A DNA stretch of 64,000 nt from Bacteroidales bacterium (GCA_017550655.1 JAFZOK010000013.1:558001-622000); one strand, 5' to 3'. Numbered from the stretch's first letter, positions 8,217-16,123 are shown. Numbers and translations: made by a program. Notes: generated from the letters alone by a model not told the origin.

Positions 8217-8822
8217 CTATTCCCAGGTATAGAGCCTGTTTCTTTTCTTCCACCAGATAATGAGGAAGAATCCGAAAATCATACCTCCCAGATGTGCGAA
8301 GTGAGCGATTCCGGAAGTGGTGTCAAATATTCCCGTTACGAGCTCTATTGCTCCGAAAATCACCACAAACCACTTGGCCTTCAGCGTTACGGGAATTGGG
8401 AATACCATCGTGATCCTGCTGTTTGGATAAAGCATTCCGTAAGCCAGCAGCACACCGTAGACGGCTCCGGAGGCTCCTACGGTTGGAACGTTAAGAGGCG
8501 CTCCCTGGAAGTACATAACCGCAAGGTGACAGGCGGCCGCTCCCAGTCCGGTCACAAAGTAATAGATCACAAATTTCTTGCTTCCCCAGGTCCTTTCCAG
8601 CGCCATTCCAAAGAAGAACAGCGTGTACATGTTGAAGAAGATGTGGAAGAAGCCCCCGTGCATGAACATGTGGGTAACCGGCTGCCAGATCTGGAACCAC
8701 GGGCTTCCGATAGGGAAGAGAGCAAAAATCTCATACATCCTGTCGCCGATGATGAGTGTTGCCACAAACATCACGACGTTGATGATTATTATGTGCTTAA
8801 GTGCTGGAGGCAGATTTCTCAT
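8217..8822 (-). CDS. Rhomboid family intramembrane serine protease
   Basis: This 201-residue, six-helix membrane protein has the rhomboid Ser-His dyad: GASGAVYG (Ser118) and HFAHLGG (His177). The HMFMHGGFFHIFFNMYTLFFFG segment is the L1/H2 region that carries the family's HxxxN motif. Rhomboids cleave transmembrane substrates within the bilayer. The gene overlaps the mutL end by 4 bp and is followed by the EEP gene after 3 bp, so it is translated from a tightly packed operon. The natural substrate is unknown. Confidence 0.93.
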   Translation of the reverse strand: MRNLPPALKHIIIINVVMFVATLIIGDRMYEIFALFPIGSPWFQIWQPVTHMFMHGGFFHIFFNMYTLFFFGMALERTWGSKKFVIYYFVTGLGAAACHLAVMYFQGAPLNVPTVGASGAVYGVLLAYGMLYPNSRITMVFPIPVTLKAKWFVVIFGAIELVTGIFDTTSGIAHFAHLGGMIFGFFLIIWWKKRNRLYTWE

Positions 8823-10597
8823 AACAGTTTCTTTCTGATTTCTTCCGCGCTGATTTTAAGGAAGGTGTATCCACCGGTTGGGCAGGTTGCGCTATCCGTG
8901 CAATTCATCAGTTCATCTATGACCGCTCCCGCTTCCTTCTCCGAGATGCTGGCGGTGTAGGAGAAGTTGGAGTGGCGCACAATCTCCAGGGCGGCCTTGC
9001 GGAACAGTTCCGTGGAGTCTCCCTCCTCAATGTATCGGGCTATTTCCTCTATGCATTCCTCTACGGAGAATTTCTCTCCGCGGAAGTCTGCCGGAGTTCC
9101 GCTTACAACCACGCAGTCCTTGCCGAACTGGCGGATTTCAAATCCGAGAGAACGGACTTTTTCCACATTGTCCATAAGGGTTGTGAAGGACGAGTGGTCC
9201 AGACTCACGGTCTTAGGGAAGAGCTCTTCCTGGATCTGGCATTTTTTCTCCATCAGGGACTTGAGGTATTTGTCGTAGAAAATCCTTTGCCTTGCCCTTG
9301 CAATATGGAAAACCACAAGCCCTCCGTTTTTATCGGCGACAGCAACCAGGTTCTTGTCTATCTGGATGATGCGCCTTTCCTCCGGTTCTTCCATCAGCTG
9401 GCCGTTGATATTGCTCGGAACATTCCTGTATCTTGGCCCTTCCTGCTTTTTCTCCTCGTCAAACGGGTTGAAAAGCGGATCGTAATTGATTTTTGGAGGA
9501 CGGAATCCTCCCTGCTGCATTACTTTCTTTTCTTCCGGGGTGAGGGTGAAGCCGTCACCAGAACTAATCTCGACTGGAACTCCTTCCGTGTCAAAATCTA
9601 TAGCCGGAGCAAAGGCGTTCTTGCCTATCGCTTCCTTGACAGCCGCCTCCACAATCTGGAAGATTACTTGCTCGTTTTCGAGCTTTATCTCAGTCTTGGA
9701 CGGACTTATGTTTACATCCATTTCCTGTGGCGGAACCTCCAGGAAGATGAAGTAATGCGGGGCGTTTCCTTCCGGAATAAGGTTGCTGTATCCCTTCATT
9801 ACCGCCTTGTGGAGCATCGGGGACCGGAAATATCTTCCGTTGACAAACAGGAATGTGTTCTGCTGGGTTTTCTTTGCGCTCTGAGGGGTGCCGACCACAC
9901 CGCTGAGCTTCACCACGGTGGTGTCCACGCTGATATCCACCATCTGCTTTCCTATCGCGGAGCCGAAAAGGTCCGTGAGCCTCTGCTTGAGGTTTCTTCC
10001 CTTAGGCAGGGTGATAACTTCCTTGGAGTTTGATATCAGGCGGAACTCTATGTCCAGCCTGGTCAGCGCAACGCGGGTAAACTCGGACACAATCATCCTG
10101 TACTCACTGTTGTCTGACTTGAGGAATTTTCTTCTTGCCGGAATGTTGAAAAAGAGGTTGCGGACGGCGATGTTGCATCCTTCCGGGCAGGCTATTTCCG
10201 TTGTTTCCAGAGTCTTGCCTCCGGATATATGAACCTGCGTTCCCGTGGCCTCTCCTCTCTTGCGGGTTTTCAGAGTGACATCCGCACAGGCGGCTATGGA
10301 CGCCAGGGCCTCTCCCCTGAATCCGAAAGTTGACAGATTCTGGAGGTCTTCCACCGTGTCTATCTTGGAAGTGGCGTGTGAGAGGAAGCAGATCCCGGCC
10401 TCTTCAGCATCCATTCCGATACCGTTGTCGATAACCTGTATGAGCGTCTTGCCGTAATCGGAGACCACAAGCATTATGGATGTGGCTCCGGCATCCGCGG
10501 AATTCTCCATAAGCTCCTTCACAACGGAAGCGGGCCTCTGGATAACTTCTCCGGCGGCAATCAGGCTGTATATACTTTCGGGCAGGACTTTCAGCAT
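8819..10597 (-). CDS. mutL: DNA mismatch repair protein MutL
   Basis: This is a 592-residue mismatch-repair ATPase that couples MutS recognition to strand removal. The GHKL ATPase motifs are intact: LIAAGEVIQRPASVVKELMENSADAGAT, then DNGIGM, then SHATSKI and FGFRGEALASIA. The C-terminal dimerisation domain spans about residues 410-592. Its usual endonuclease motif (DQHAxxE) is replaced by FHIARARQRIFYD, and the CPHGRP motif reads CPTGGY, so nuclease activity is doubtful. It lies 10 bp after the small membrane-protein gene and overlaps the rhomboid gene by 4 bp. Confidence 0.96.
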   Translation of the reverse strand: MLKVLPESIYSLIAAGEVIQRPASVVKELMENSADAGATSIMLVVSDYGKTLIQVIDNGIGMDAEEAGICFLSHATSKIDTVEDLQNLSTFGFRGEALASIAACADVTLKTRKRGEATGTQVHISGGKTLETTEIACPEGCNIAVRNLFFNIPARRKFLKSDNSEYRMIVSEFTRVALTRLDIEFRLISNSKEVITLPKGRNLKQRLTDLFGSAIGKQMVDISVDTTVVKLSGVVGTPQSAKKTQQNTFLFVNGRYFRSPMLHKAVMKGYSNLIPEGNAPHYFIFLEVPPQEMDVNISPSKTEIKLENEQVIFQIVEAAVKEAIGKNAFAPAIDFDTEGVPVEISSGDGFTLTPEEKKVMQQGGFRPPKINYDPLFNPFDEEKKQEGPRYRNVPSNINGQLMEEPEERRIIQIDKNLVAVADKNGGLVVFHIARARQRIFYDKYLKSLMEKKCQIQEELFPKTVSLDHSSFTTLMDNVEKVRSLGFEIRQFGKDCVVVSGTPADFRGEKFSVEECIEEIARYIEEGDSTELFRKAALEIVRHSNFSYTASISEKEAGAVIDELMNCTDSATCPTGGYTFLKISAEEIRKKLL

Positions 10598-10607
10598 ACT
10601 CCAACTA

Positions 10608-10928
10608 TTATCCGTGGTTAATCTGATAGGCCTGGAACAGCAAAGACAATGCCTTGGTGAAATACAGCAGGGCTACCAGAATGACCGCTATCAATAAATA
10701 CACAAGAATCCTCTTTCCCTTTCCGTAACCTCCGTCGGCCCTCTTGAGTTCCTTTGAATTCTTGCGGAATCCCTTGGACACAATTGATCCCGGAACATAT
10801 CCGGAGCCTTCTTTCCGGGCCTTGGCCTCGGCATTTATGCCCTCGAACTTCTCGAGATCTTTGTTATAGTACCTTGCAGGGTAGTCAAACACCCTGTGAC
10901 TAGGCAAAGAAAAAAACTTGAATCCCAT
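10608..10928 (-). CDS. Small single-pass membrane protein, function unknown
   Basis: This 106-residue protein has a soluble, charged N-terminal half containing HRVFDYPARYYNKD and FEGINAEAKARK, and one hydrophobic segment at about residues 74-96 (ILVYLLIAVILVALLYFTKAL). It resembles short proteins often found beside mutL in Bacteroidales, but I know no function. It heads the five-gene operon running through mutL, rhomboid, EEP and threonylcarbamoyl-AMP synthase, so it may have a housekeeping role. Confidence 0.7.
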   Translation of the reverse strand: MGFKFFSLPSHRVFDYPARYYNKDLEKFEGINAEAKARKEGSGYVPGSIVSKGFRKNSKELKRADGGYGKGKRILVYLLIAVILVALLYFTKALSLLFQAYQINHG

Positions 10929-11083
10929 AATGCTTGTTGTCTAAACCTCAAATATACGCAATATCTTTCAAAGAGGCGTAATTCCAAAACACAGGCCATA
11001 GATTCCGGACAAAAAGTGTTCCTACCGTCCATAATAATGGGACGTTGGGAGCACTTAATAGAGCCGGGGTTTCAATAAAGTGT

Positions 11084-11091
11084 TAACTTTG
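11084..11091 (+). promoter_or_regulatory. Putative -7 promoter element for ispF
   Basis: TAACTTTG matches TAnnTTTG and ends 6 bp before the ispF ATG. No TTTG at the proper spacing upstream. If used, the ispF transcript would be leaderless or nearly so. Confidence 0.45.
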
Positions 11092-11097
11092 CAGTGT

Positions 11098-11610
11098 ATG
11101 AAAAGCGAATTCAGAATAGGAAACGGATACGATGTTCACCTTTTGGCCCCCGGCCTGCGTCTGGTACTTTGTGGCGTTGACATACCACATACCAAGGGGC
11201 TGGTGGCACATTCAGACGGGGATGTGGCTCTGCACGCTCTCTGCGATGCCCTTTTGGGAGCTCTTGCCCTCGGCGATATCGGGCACCATTTCCCGGATAC
11301 AAGCGCGGAATTCAAGGGAATCGACAGCAAAATCCTCCTTGAAAGATCCTACAGGCTGGTTCTAGACAAAGGCTACCGCCTCGTAAACGCGGACATCACC
11401 ATCCTCCTCCAGAAGCCGAAAGTGGCTCCTTTCATAGAAAAGATGAGAAAAAGCATCGCCGAGACACTATCCAAGGTCAGCGATAAATTCCCTTCTTCCA
11501 TCGACGATATTTCCGTAAAGGCCACCACCACGGAGGGTGCCGGATTTGTCGGAAGAGAGGAGGGCGTGGCGGTCTATGCCACCGTCCTTGTGGAAAAAAT
11601 TTGTGAATAA
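11098..11610 (+). CDS. ispF: 2-C-methyl-D-erythritol 2,4-cyclodiphosphate synthase
   Basis: This 170-residue enzyme of the MEP isoprenoid pathway cyclises CDP-ME 2-phosphate, releasing CMP. The zinc ligands lie in GYDVHLL (Asp12, His14) and the substrate loop in AHSDGDVALHAL. GDIGHHFPDT and the C-terminal KATTTEGAGFVGREEG complete the trimer active site. The ATG at 11098 is preferred over a GTG at 11080, which lies upstream of the putative promoter element. It stands alone, and the tRNA promoter overlaps its 3' end. Confidence 0.95.
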   Translation: MKSEFRIGNGYDVHLLAPGLRLVLCGVDIPHTKGLVAHSDGDVALHALCDALLGALALGDIGHHFPDTSAEFKGIDSKILLERSYRLVLDKGYRLVNADITILLQKPKVAPFIEKMRKSIAETLSKVSDKFPSSIDDISVKATTTEGAGFVGREEGVAVYATVLVEKICE

Positions 11611-11630
11611 GAGAAATTTGCTTACTTTTG
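11600..11630 (+). promoter_or_regulatory. Consensus Bacteroidota promoter for the tRNA pair
   Basis: TTTG (11600-11603), a 19-bp spacer and TACTTTTG (11623-11630) match the TTTG/TAnnTTTG consensus exactly. The -33 element lies inside the ispF stop region. The predicted transcript begins near a CCCA...TGGG stem just before tRNA-Gln. Confidence 0.8.
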
Positions 11631-11653
11631 CAACCCCAAAACCAGTGGGACAT

Positions 11654-11724
11654 TGAGATATGGTGTAATGGCAGCACAAGAGATTCTGGTCCTCTTAGTC
11701 CTGGTTCGAATCCGGGTATCTCAA
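11654..11724 (+). tRNA. tRNA-Gln (anticodon CTG)
   Basis: The acceptor stem TGAGATA pairs with TATCTCA. The anticodon loop is TTCTGGT, giving CTG, which reads CAG. The T arm is CTGGTTCGAATCCGG. The discriminator base is A and CCA is not encoded. The top pair of the loop-closing end of the anticodon stem is an A-C mismatch. A tRNA-Met gene follows after 38 bp. Confidence 0.92.
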
Positions 11725-11762
11725 CAAATCTGAAAGTCCAGCCAGCTGCTGGGCACAGTGAT

Positions 11763-11836
11763 GGCGCGGTAGCTCAGCTGGTTAGAGCGCATGATTCATA
11801 ATCATGAGGTCGGCGGTTCAATCCCGCCCCGCGCTA
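11763..11836 (+). tRNA. tRNA-Met (anticodon CAT), elongator-type
   Basis: The acceptor GGCGCGG pairs with CCGCGCT (last pair G-U). The anticodon loop TTCATAA gives CAT, closed by the stem CATGA/TCATG. The T arm is GGCGGTTCAATCCCGCC. The anticodon stem lacks the three G-C pairs of an initiator tRNA and the first pair is not the initiator mismatch, so it is elongator Met or, less likely, the Ile2 tRNA whose C34 becomes lysidine. CCA is not encoded. Confidence 0.92.
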
Positions 11837-11843
11837 CAAAATA

Positions 11844-11873
11844 AGCGATGGAAAAACTCCATCGCTATTTTTG
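11844..11873 (+). terminator. Rho-independent terminator after the tRNA pair
   Basis: AGCGATGGA and TCCATCGCT form a perfect 9-bp stem with a 5-nt loop, followed by ATTTTTG. It also lies just past the stop codon of the minus-strand gene ending at 11879. Confidence 0.85.
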
Positions 11874-11878
11874 TCCCG

Positions 11879-12409
11879 TTATTCGATAATATATTTGGGT
11901 TTGAACCGGAAACTGATGGAGGTGACATAATACTGCCCGTTCAGGCCCTTTCCGACTCTTATCTCGGCAATATAGTCTTTGTAGGCGTATTTTGGGAAAT
12001 GACAATCGTCATCTGTCATCCGGACTCCTTCTATTTTCCTTAATTCGGCAAGCGGCATGCCCACATATATCTTGCCGTCCATTTTGAGGTTTTTCCCGTA
12101 TACTGTCACATAACGGATTTCCTCTCCTTCATACGCTTCTTCTGTTCCCACACTGAGAACGCGGACACCGTTCAGGTAACAGTCATAATCTTTCACATAT
12201 CTCATGTGATCGTCAAGATCTTCGATTTGGCCCAGATCAACCACTTTCATTTTGTTGTAGAGGCCGGGAACGGCGGCTGGGGCGTTCTTCAGAAGGGTTG
12301 CCAAGGTGAAAGGACCCACACCGTCTTTCTCAATTGTGATTTTATTTTGCGCGTTAATGCCGGAACAGAACATCAGCGCGGCAATGATTGACAATGCTAT
12401 TCTTTTCAT
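11879..12409 (-). CDS. Exported protein of unknown function
   Basis: This 176-residue protein has a Sec signal peptide (MKRIALSIIAALMFCSGINAQ) cleaved near residue 21. The mature part reads like a small beta-rich domain, with KDGVGPFTLATLLKN at its start and YVGMPLAELRKIEGVRMTD near the middle. That second piece resembles segments of periplasmic DUF proteins in Bacteroidales. No catalytic motif is evident. It is the third of three adjacent minus-strand genes encoding exported proteins with near-identical MKRI leaders. Confidence 0.75.
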   Translation of the reverse strand: MKRIALSIIAALMFCSGINAQNKITIEKDGVGPFTLATLLKNAPAAVPGLYNKMKVVDLGQIEDLDDHMRYVKDYDCYLNGVRVLSVGTEEAYEGEEIRYVTVYGKNLKMDGKIYVGMPLAELRKIEGVRMTDDDCHFPKYAYKDYIAEIRVGKGLNGQYYVTSISFRFKPKYIIE

Positions 12410-12430
12410 GGGTATAATTGTTCAGAAGAG

Positions 12431-12850
12431 TCAGTTTAGGTTGAAGAAGAAGTAGAGACCGGCCCAGGTTGTAGGAACTCCGCGGGCGGAGCCGATCTGT
12501 GAGCCGTATTTGTCGCGGATTGTGCCGTCCTTTTCAACCTTGCCGATCTGAGAGCCGTACTTGTCGCGTACAACGCCGTCGCTGTAGACTTTGCCGACCT
12601 GGGAGCCGTATTTGTCACGGATAGTGCCGTCGGAGTCTATCTTGCCTATCTGGGCGCCGTATTTGTCACGGACATAATTGTTGCTGTCAATCTTTCCGAC
12701 CTGTGAGCCGTACTTGTCGCGGATTGTGCCGTCGCTCTGGATGGTTCCTATCTGCGCACCGTATTTGTCGCGGATGGTCTGGGCGTTTGCCTTTGACGGC
12801 ATCGCCAGCAGGATTATCGCTGAGGCCAGTATTGCAAAGATCCTTTTCAT
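12431..12850 (-). CDS. Exported six-repeat protein (beta-flower-like)
   Basis: This 139-residue protein has a signal peptide (residues 1-24, ending ANAQ). Six tandem repeats of 17 residues follow (residues 25-126), with unit TIRDKYGSQIGKIDSDG and little variation. The tail is hydrophobic and aromatic (WAGLYFFFNLN). The pattern of one short hairpin per repeat resembles small closed-ring proteins named beta-flower proteins in Bacteroidota, but I cannot confirm the family. Ligand and role are unknown. It lies between two other exported-protein genes, 12 and 21 bp away, probably in one operon. Confidence 0.8.
   Translation of the reverse strand: MKRIFAILASAIILLAMPSKANAQTIRDKYGAQIGTIQSDGTIRDKYGSQVGKIDSNNYVRDKYGAQIGKIDSDGTIRDKYGSQVGKVYSDGVVRDKYGSQIGKVEKDGTIRDKYGSQIGSARGVPTTWAGLYFFFNLN
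12473..12778 (-). repeat. Six 51-bp in-frame tandem repeats
   Basis: These are six copies of a 51-bp unit within the exported repeat gene. The third to fifth positions of the unit (RDKYG) are invariant in protein, while DNA copies differ at silent sites. That implies selection on the repeats rather than a very recent expansion. Confidence 0.9.
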
Positions 12851-12862
12851 AGCGGTTTGGTT

Positions 12863-13597
12863 TTATTTGTCAATCTCCTGAAATCTTTCAAGCAATAATC
12901 TCTCCATAATTTTGTAGCCGTCGATGGTAGGGTGAACGCCATCCCTGGCATATTTCTTCGGCAGGCCGCCGTTTTCATCGGTGAGGACAGAGTGATAGTC
13001 TATGTAAGGGATGTTGATGCTTTCTGCATATTCCTTTATCATTCCGTTCAGCTTTATGATATCCTTTGCAGGGGAGAGGTCCTTTCTCCACACGAATCCC
13101 GCTGCCGGTGGAACGGAGCAGAGTATCGGCTTGATATTGTGCGCCTTGGCGAGTTCCACCATTGACTTGAGGTTGCCCAGGATGTTTTCAAGCGTGATCT
13201 TTCCGTTATTCTCCGCGACATCGTTGGTGCCCGCCATTATGAATACGTACTGGGGCTTCAGATTCAGCACATCTCTGCGTAACCTTACCAGCATTTCGCT
13301 TGTGGTCTGTCCGGAAATGCCCCTTCCCACAAAGTTGTTCTCCTTGAAGAATGCGGAATCCAGACCCCACCAAAGCTCGGTGATGGAGTCTCCCATAAGC
13401 ACGGCCTTAATCTTGCGGAGTTTCCATTCACACTTTGGGCACAGGCCCTTCGGGATGTCTTTTGTCTTTTCCATAACTCTGGCGTTGTCTTTCTCAAACA
13501 CGTAGAACTGAGCCCAGTCCTGTTTCTTGGTATTCTGGGAATAAATGCCCTGGGCGGCAACAATCATTGCCAAAAGCAGTAAAGCGATTCTTTTCAT
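12863..13597 (-). CDS. Exported SGNH/GDSL family hydrolase
   Basis: This 244-residue protein has a signal peptide (MKRIALLLLAMIVAAQGIYS). It carries the four SGNH blocks: GDSITE (Ser71), GRGISGQTT, AGTNDVAENN and, near the C terminus, RDGVHPTIDGY with the catalytic Asp-His. It resembles the platelet-activating-factor acetylhydrolase IB type, common among sugar and lipid deacetylases of gut Bacteroidales. The likely reaction is ester hydrolysis in the periplasm or at the surface, and the substrate is unknown. It is the first of the three exported-protein genes reading leftward. Confidence 0.9.
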   Translation of the reverse strand: MKRIALLLLAMIVAAQGIYSQNTKKQDWAQFYVFEKDNARVMEKTKDIPKGLCPKCEWKLRKIKAVLMGDSITELWWGLDSAFFKENNFVGRGISGQTTSEMLVRLRRDVLNLKPQYVFIMAGTNDVAENNGKITLENILGNLKSMVELAKAHNIKPILCSVPPAAGFVWRKDLSPAKDIIKLNGMIKEYAESINIPYIDYHSVLTDENGGLPKKYARDGVHPTIDGYKIMERLLLERFQEIDK

Positions 13598-13645
13598 AAT
13601 GACGCAAGTTAATAAAAGTTGAAATCAGGAGAAAATTTTTATTCA

Positions 13646-13680
13646 TTGACAAGAGTTGTCAAAATGCGGGAATATTTTTG
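13646..13680 (+). promoter_or_regulatory. Promoter and palindromic operator of the umuDC operon
   Basis: TTGACAAGAGTTGTCAA (13646-13662) is a perfect 7-3-7 palindrome. It sits across the expected -33 region of a -7 element TATTTTTG (13673-13680). A repressor bound here would block the promoter, as LexA does for SOS genes. Which repressor binds is unknown. A related short palindrome CATTGACAATG (13931-13941) overlaps the umuD start codon. Confidence 0.6.
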
Positions 13681-13733
13681 CATCGTGAAATAAAACAAAG
13701 GCAGGAAAGTATAAACAATAAAAACATAAGGAT

Positions 13734-13847
13734 ATGAACAACTACAACATTCTTTTCAGTGCAGAGATTGAGGCCTTCATCGAGGAGACCATCGCAGAGG
13801 AAAAAGAGATTCGCATTTCCGTTGTCAAGGCAGACAGGTTTAGATAG
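13734..13847 (+). CDS. 37-residue small protein upstream of umuD
   Basis: The ORF starts MNNYNILFSAEIEAFIEET and ends KADRFR. It is acidic in the middle and likely helical. It follows the umuDC-type promoter by about 54 bp and has no Shine-Dalgarno site. It could be a real small regulator or simply the head of the transcript. I recognise no family. It is too short for ordinary gene callers, so it is easily missed. Confidence 0.5.
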   Translation: MNNYNILFSAEIEAFIEETIAEEKEIRISVVKADRFR

Positions 13848-13874
13848 GGCGGAGTATGGCAAAAGTATCTACTT

Positions 13875-13901
13875 AATTCGTCACACACTGCGTGGCGAAT
13901 T
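13875..13901 (+). promoter_or_regulatory. Hairpin between the small ORF and umuD
   Basis: AATTCGTCAC pairs with GTGGCGAATT (10 bp, one G-U) around a 7-nt loop, 38 bp before the umuD ATG. There is no T-run, so it is more likely a processing, stability or translation element than a terminator. Confidence 0.4.
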
Positions 13902-13938
13902 GAGTTGGTAAATTGCCTAATAGAGACAAACATTGACA

Positions 13939-14373
13939 ATGGTAGATTTTGAAAGCCAAAGAGATAAGAATATTTCTCTAGTATTGCCGGTGGCAGATGG
14001 GGGAATTTGTGCTGGGTTTCCTTCTCCGGCGCAGGATTATGTGGAGAGCGGAATTGACCTGAATAGGGAGCTGGTAAAGAATCCGGCCGCAACGTTTTTC
14101 GGTAGGGTAAAAGGAGATTCCATGACAGGAGCGGGGATAGAGGACGGGGATATTATTGTCATAGACAAAAGCCTGGAGGCTTCAGAAGGAGATATTGCCG
14201 TGTGCTTTCTGGACGGGGAATTTACTCTAAAGAGGATTCATATTGAAAAGGATGTACTGTGGCTAGTGCCTGAAAATCCCAAATACAAGAAAATCAAGGT
14301 AACGGCAGACCAGCATTTTATGGTGTGGGGTGTTGTTACATATTCAATTAAGGATGTGCGGAAGCGATTGTGA
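13939..14373 (+). CDS. umuD: UmuD-type SOS mutagenesis protein (S24 peptidase, LexA fold)
   Basis: This 144-residue protein is a self-cleaving subunit of translesion polymerase V. The cleavage site is ICAGFPSPAQDY, with Ala25-Gly26 as the scissile pair where E. coli has Cys-Gly. The catalytic Ser61 (VKGDSM) and Lys98 (FTLKRI) are present at the expected spacing. There is no N-terminal DNA-binding domain, so it is UmuD and not LexA. The ATG at 13939 is preferred over a TTG two codons upstream. It overlaps umuC by 20 bp and is expected to be induced by DNA damage. Confidence 0.93.
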   Translation: MVDFESQRDKNISLVLPVADGGICAGFPSPAQDYVESGIDLNRELVKNPAATFFGRVKGDSMTGAGIEDGDIIVIDKSLEASEGDIAVCFLDGEFTLKRIHIEKDVLWLVPENPKYKKIKVTADQHFMVWGVVTYSIKDVRKRL

Positions 14374-15691
14374 CGGGCGGTTTATCGGTGTAATGGACTG
14401 CAACAATTTCTTTGTGTCTTGCGAAAGGGTGTTCAACCCGTCTCTGGAAGGGCGGGCGGTAGTGGTGCTGTCCAATAACGACGGATGTGCCGTGTCCCGC
14501 AGCGCTGAGGCAAAGGCTCTGGGGATAAAGATGGGAACACCGGCATTCAAGATAGCGCAGGAGTTTGACAGCAAAGGTGTTGAGGTGGTGATGTGCTCTT
14601 CCAACTACACGCTTTATGCGGATATGAGCCGGCGGGCGATGGATGTTTTGCGGCATCTTGTTGGAAGGATAGAGATCTATTCCATAGACGAAGCTTTTGT
14701 GGATTTTGCCGGAATAGGAAAGGATGATGTTGAGCGGCTGGGAAAGGAAATCGTAAGCAGGGTAAGGAAGGAAACGGGCCTTCCCGTCTCCGTGGGAGTG
14801 GCCCGTTCCAAGACGCTTGCCAAGGCCGCCACAAGATTTGCCAAGAAATATCCGGCCTATAGGGGATTCTGCATGATAGATTCCGAATCGCAGAGAGAAA
14901 AGGCCCTCCGTCTGCTTCCCGCAGGAGACGTGTGGGGGATAGGATTCAGGTCCCAGAAGAAGTTTGCGGCACTTGGCATATCTACTGCCTATGACTTTGT
15001 GCAGAAAGGGGCATACTGGATAAAGCAGAATATGGGAGTATGCGGGCTGAGGACTTACGAGGAACTGCTTGGAAGAAGCGTCATCCGTCTGGATGACAAA
15101 GCGTTGAAGCAGACCATAACTACCAGCCGAAGTTTCGGGGAACTGGTTTCGGATCTTTCCCAGCTGAGGTGCGCGGTATCTAACTTTGCTGCTTCCTGCG
15201 CCCAGAAACTAAGGGCCCAGCACAGCTCTGCGATGTATGCCACGGTGTTTTTGACCACTAGCGTCTTCAGGGAGGATCTTCCGCAGTATTACAACAACTC
15301 CACATACATTTTTGAAGAAGCGGAAGACAGCACTATAGGCTTGGTTTCCGGATGCCTTGACGCCCTGGATGAAATCTATCTGCCGGGGTATTCCTACAAG
15401 AAGGCCGGAGTTACCGTAAGCGGCATAGTTCCTCACGGGCACATCCAGCAAAGTCTTTACTACCAGTCTGATTACGAAAGGATGAGAAAGGTGGACTGCC
15501 TTATGGACGAGGTTAACCGCCGCTACGGGAAGAACCGGCTGCATCTTGCCGTGCAGGGAAGCTCGGCGATTTTCAACCGCAGGCAGACGGGAGGCGTAGC
15601 TGTAGGAGAGGAGAAATGGGAGATGCGCCGCGAGAGGCTGTCCGGGAGCTACACCACGGATTTGCGGGATGTTATTCTCGTTCATTGCTGA
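14354..15691 (+). CDS. umuC: UmuC-type Y-family DNA polymerase (Pol V catalytic subunit)
   Basis: This 445-residue error-prone translesion polymerase has the active-site block MDCNNFFVSCERVFNP, SNNDGCAVSRS and YSIDEAFVDF with the catalytic Asp-Glu pair. The helix-hairpin-helix region and little finger follow to the end. The start is uncertain. ATG 14354 overlaps umuD, while ATG 14393 immediately before DCNNFF would remove 13 residues and fits the usual short leader of this family. The 3' end overlaps the convergent zinc-finger gene by 20 bp. Confidence 0.95.
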   Translation: MCGSDCDGRFIGVMDCNNFFVSCERVFNPSLEGRAVVVLSNNDGCAVSRSAEAKALGIKMGTPAFKIAQEFDSKGVEVVMCSSNYTLYADMSRRAMDVLRHLVGRIEIYSIDEAFVDFAGIGKDDVERLGKEIVSRVRKETGLPVSVGVARSKTLAKAATRFAKKYPAYRGFCMIDSESQREKALRLLPAGDVWGIGFRSQKKFAALGISTAYDFVQKGAYWIKQNMGVCGLRTYEELLGRSVIRLDDKALKQTITTSRSFGELVSDLSQLRCAVSNFAASCAQKLRAQHSSAMYATVFLTTSVFREDLPQYYNNSTYIFEEAEDSTIGLVSGCLDALDEIYLPGYSYKKAGVTVSGIVPHGHIQQSLYYQSDYERMRKVDCLMDEVNRRYGKNRLHLAVQGSSAIFNRRQTGGVAVGEEKWEMRRERLSGSYTTDLRDVILVHC

Positions 15692-15941
15692 CCTTTTTGA
15701 AGGAGCATAATATCCTGAAAACCTTGCTTATCCAGGAAAGGGTCCTGAGCAGGAACCGGGCGTTTGCCCTCTCCAGTTCCATAATGTTGGAACGGATGGC
15801 GCTGAGCTGTTTGCGGTTCCTGGCTCTGCGTGTTCTTCCCAGCGAATTGTTGTAGAATATGCGGCATTCGTCGCTGCAGAATCTCTTGTCGCTCCGTCCG
15901 TTTACCTCCTTCCCGCATACCGGACATTTTCTGCCTTTCAT
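15672..15941 (-). CDS. Small treble-clef zinc-finger protein (DUF2116-like)
   Basis: This 89-residue basic protein begins MKGRKCPVCGKEVNG and continues to FCSDECRIFYNN, giving four cysteines in a CPxCG...FCSDxC zinc-binding pattern. The rest is a long basic helix (RTRRARNRKQLSAIRSNIMELERANARF). Such proteins are common in Bacteroidota and probably bind nucleic acid or ribosomes, but the function is not known. The ATG at 15939-15941 is preferred over a TTG at 15974. It converges on umuC with a 20-bp overlap. Confidence 0.75.
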   Translation of the reverse strand: MKGRKCPVCGKEVNGRSDKRFCSDECRIFYNNSLGRTRRARNRKQLSAIRSNIMELERANARFLLRTLSWISKVFRILCSFKKVSNERE

Positions 15942-16123
15942 TTCCCTTCTAATCTCTGTCTTTTTGCGGGTCAAAAATAAAGGAGAAGCCCGTCTGTTAT
16001 TCTTCTGAAAGATTTTTCTTGCCGAGATTCTGTTTTTTCCAACATTGTTTAACCGTGTATATCCATATCATTTTCCTGAAATAGCAAACGTTTTTTCAAG
16101 ATTGTAAATTAAACAATTATAAT

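Noticed and set aside
8972..10033. 353-residue antisense ORF in mutL
   Set aside because: It is a shadow frame of mutL with no protein features.
11763..11836. Initiator tRNA-Met
   Set aside because: The anticodon stem CATGA/TCATG lacks the G-C triplet and the first acceptor pair is G-U, not the mismatch expected of an initiator.
13939..14373. LexA repressor
   Set aside because: There is no N-terminal DNA-binding domain. The protein is UmuD-sized and overlaps umuC.
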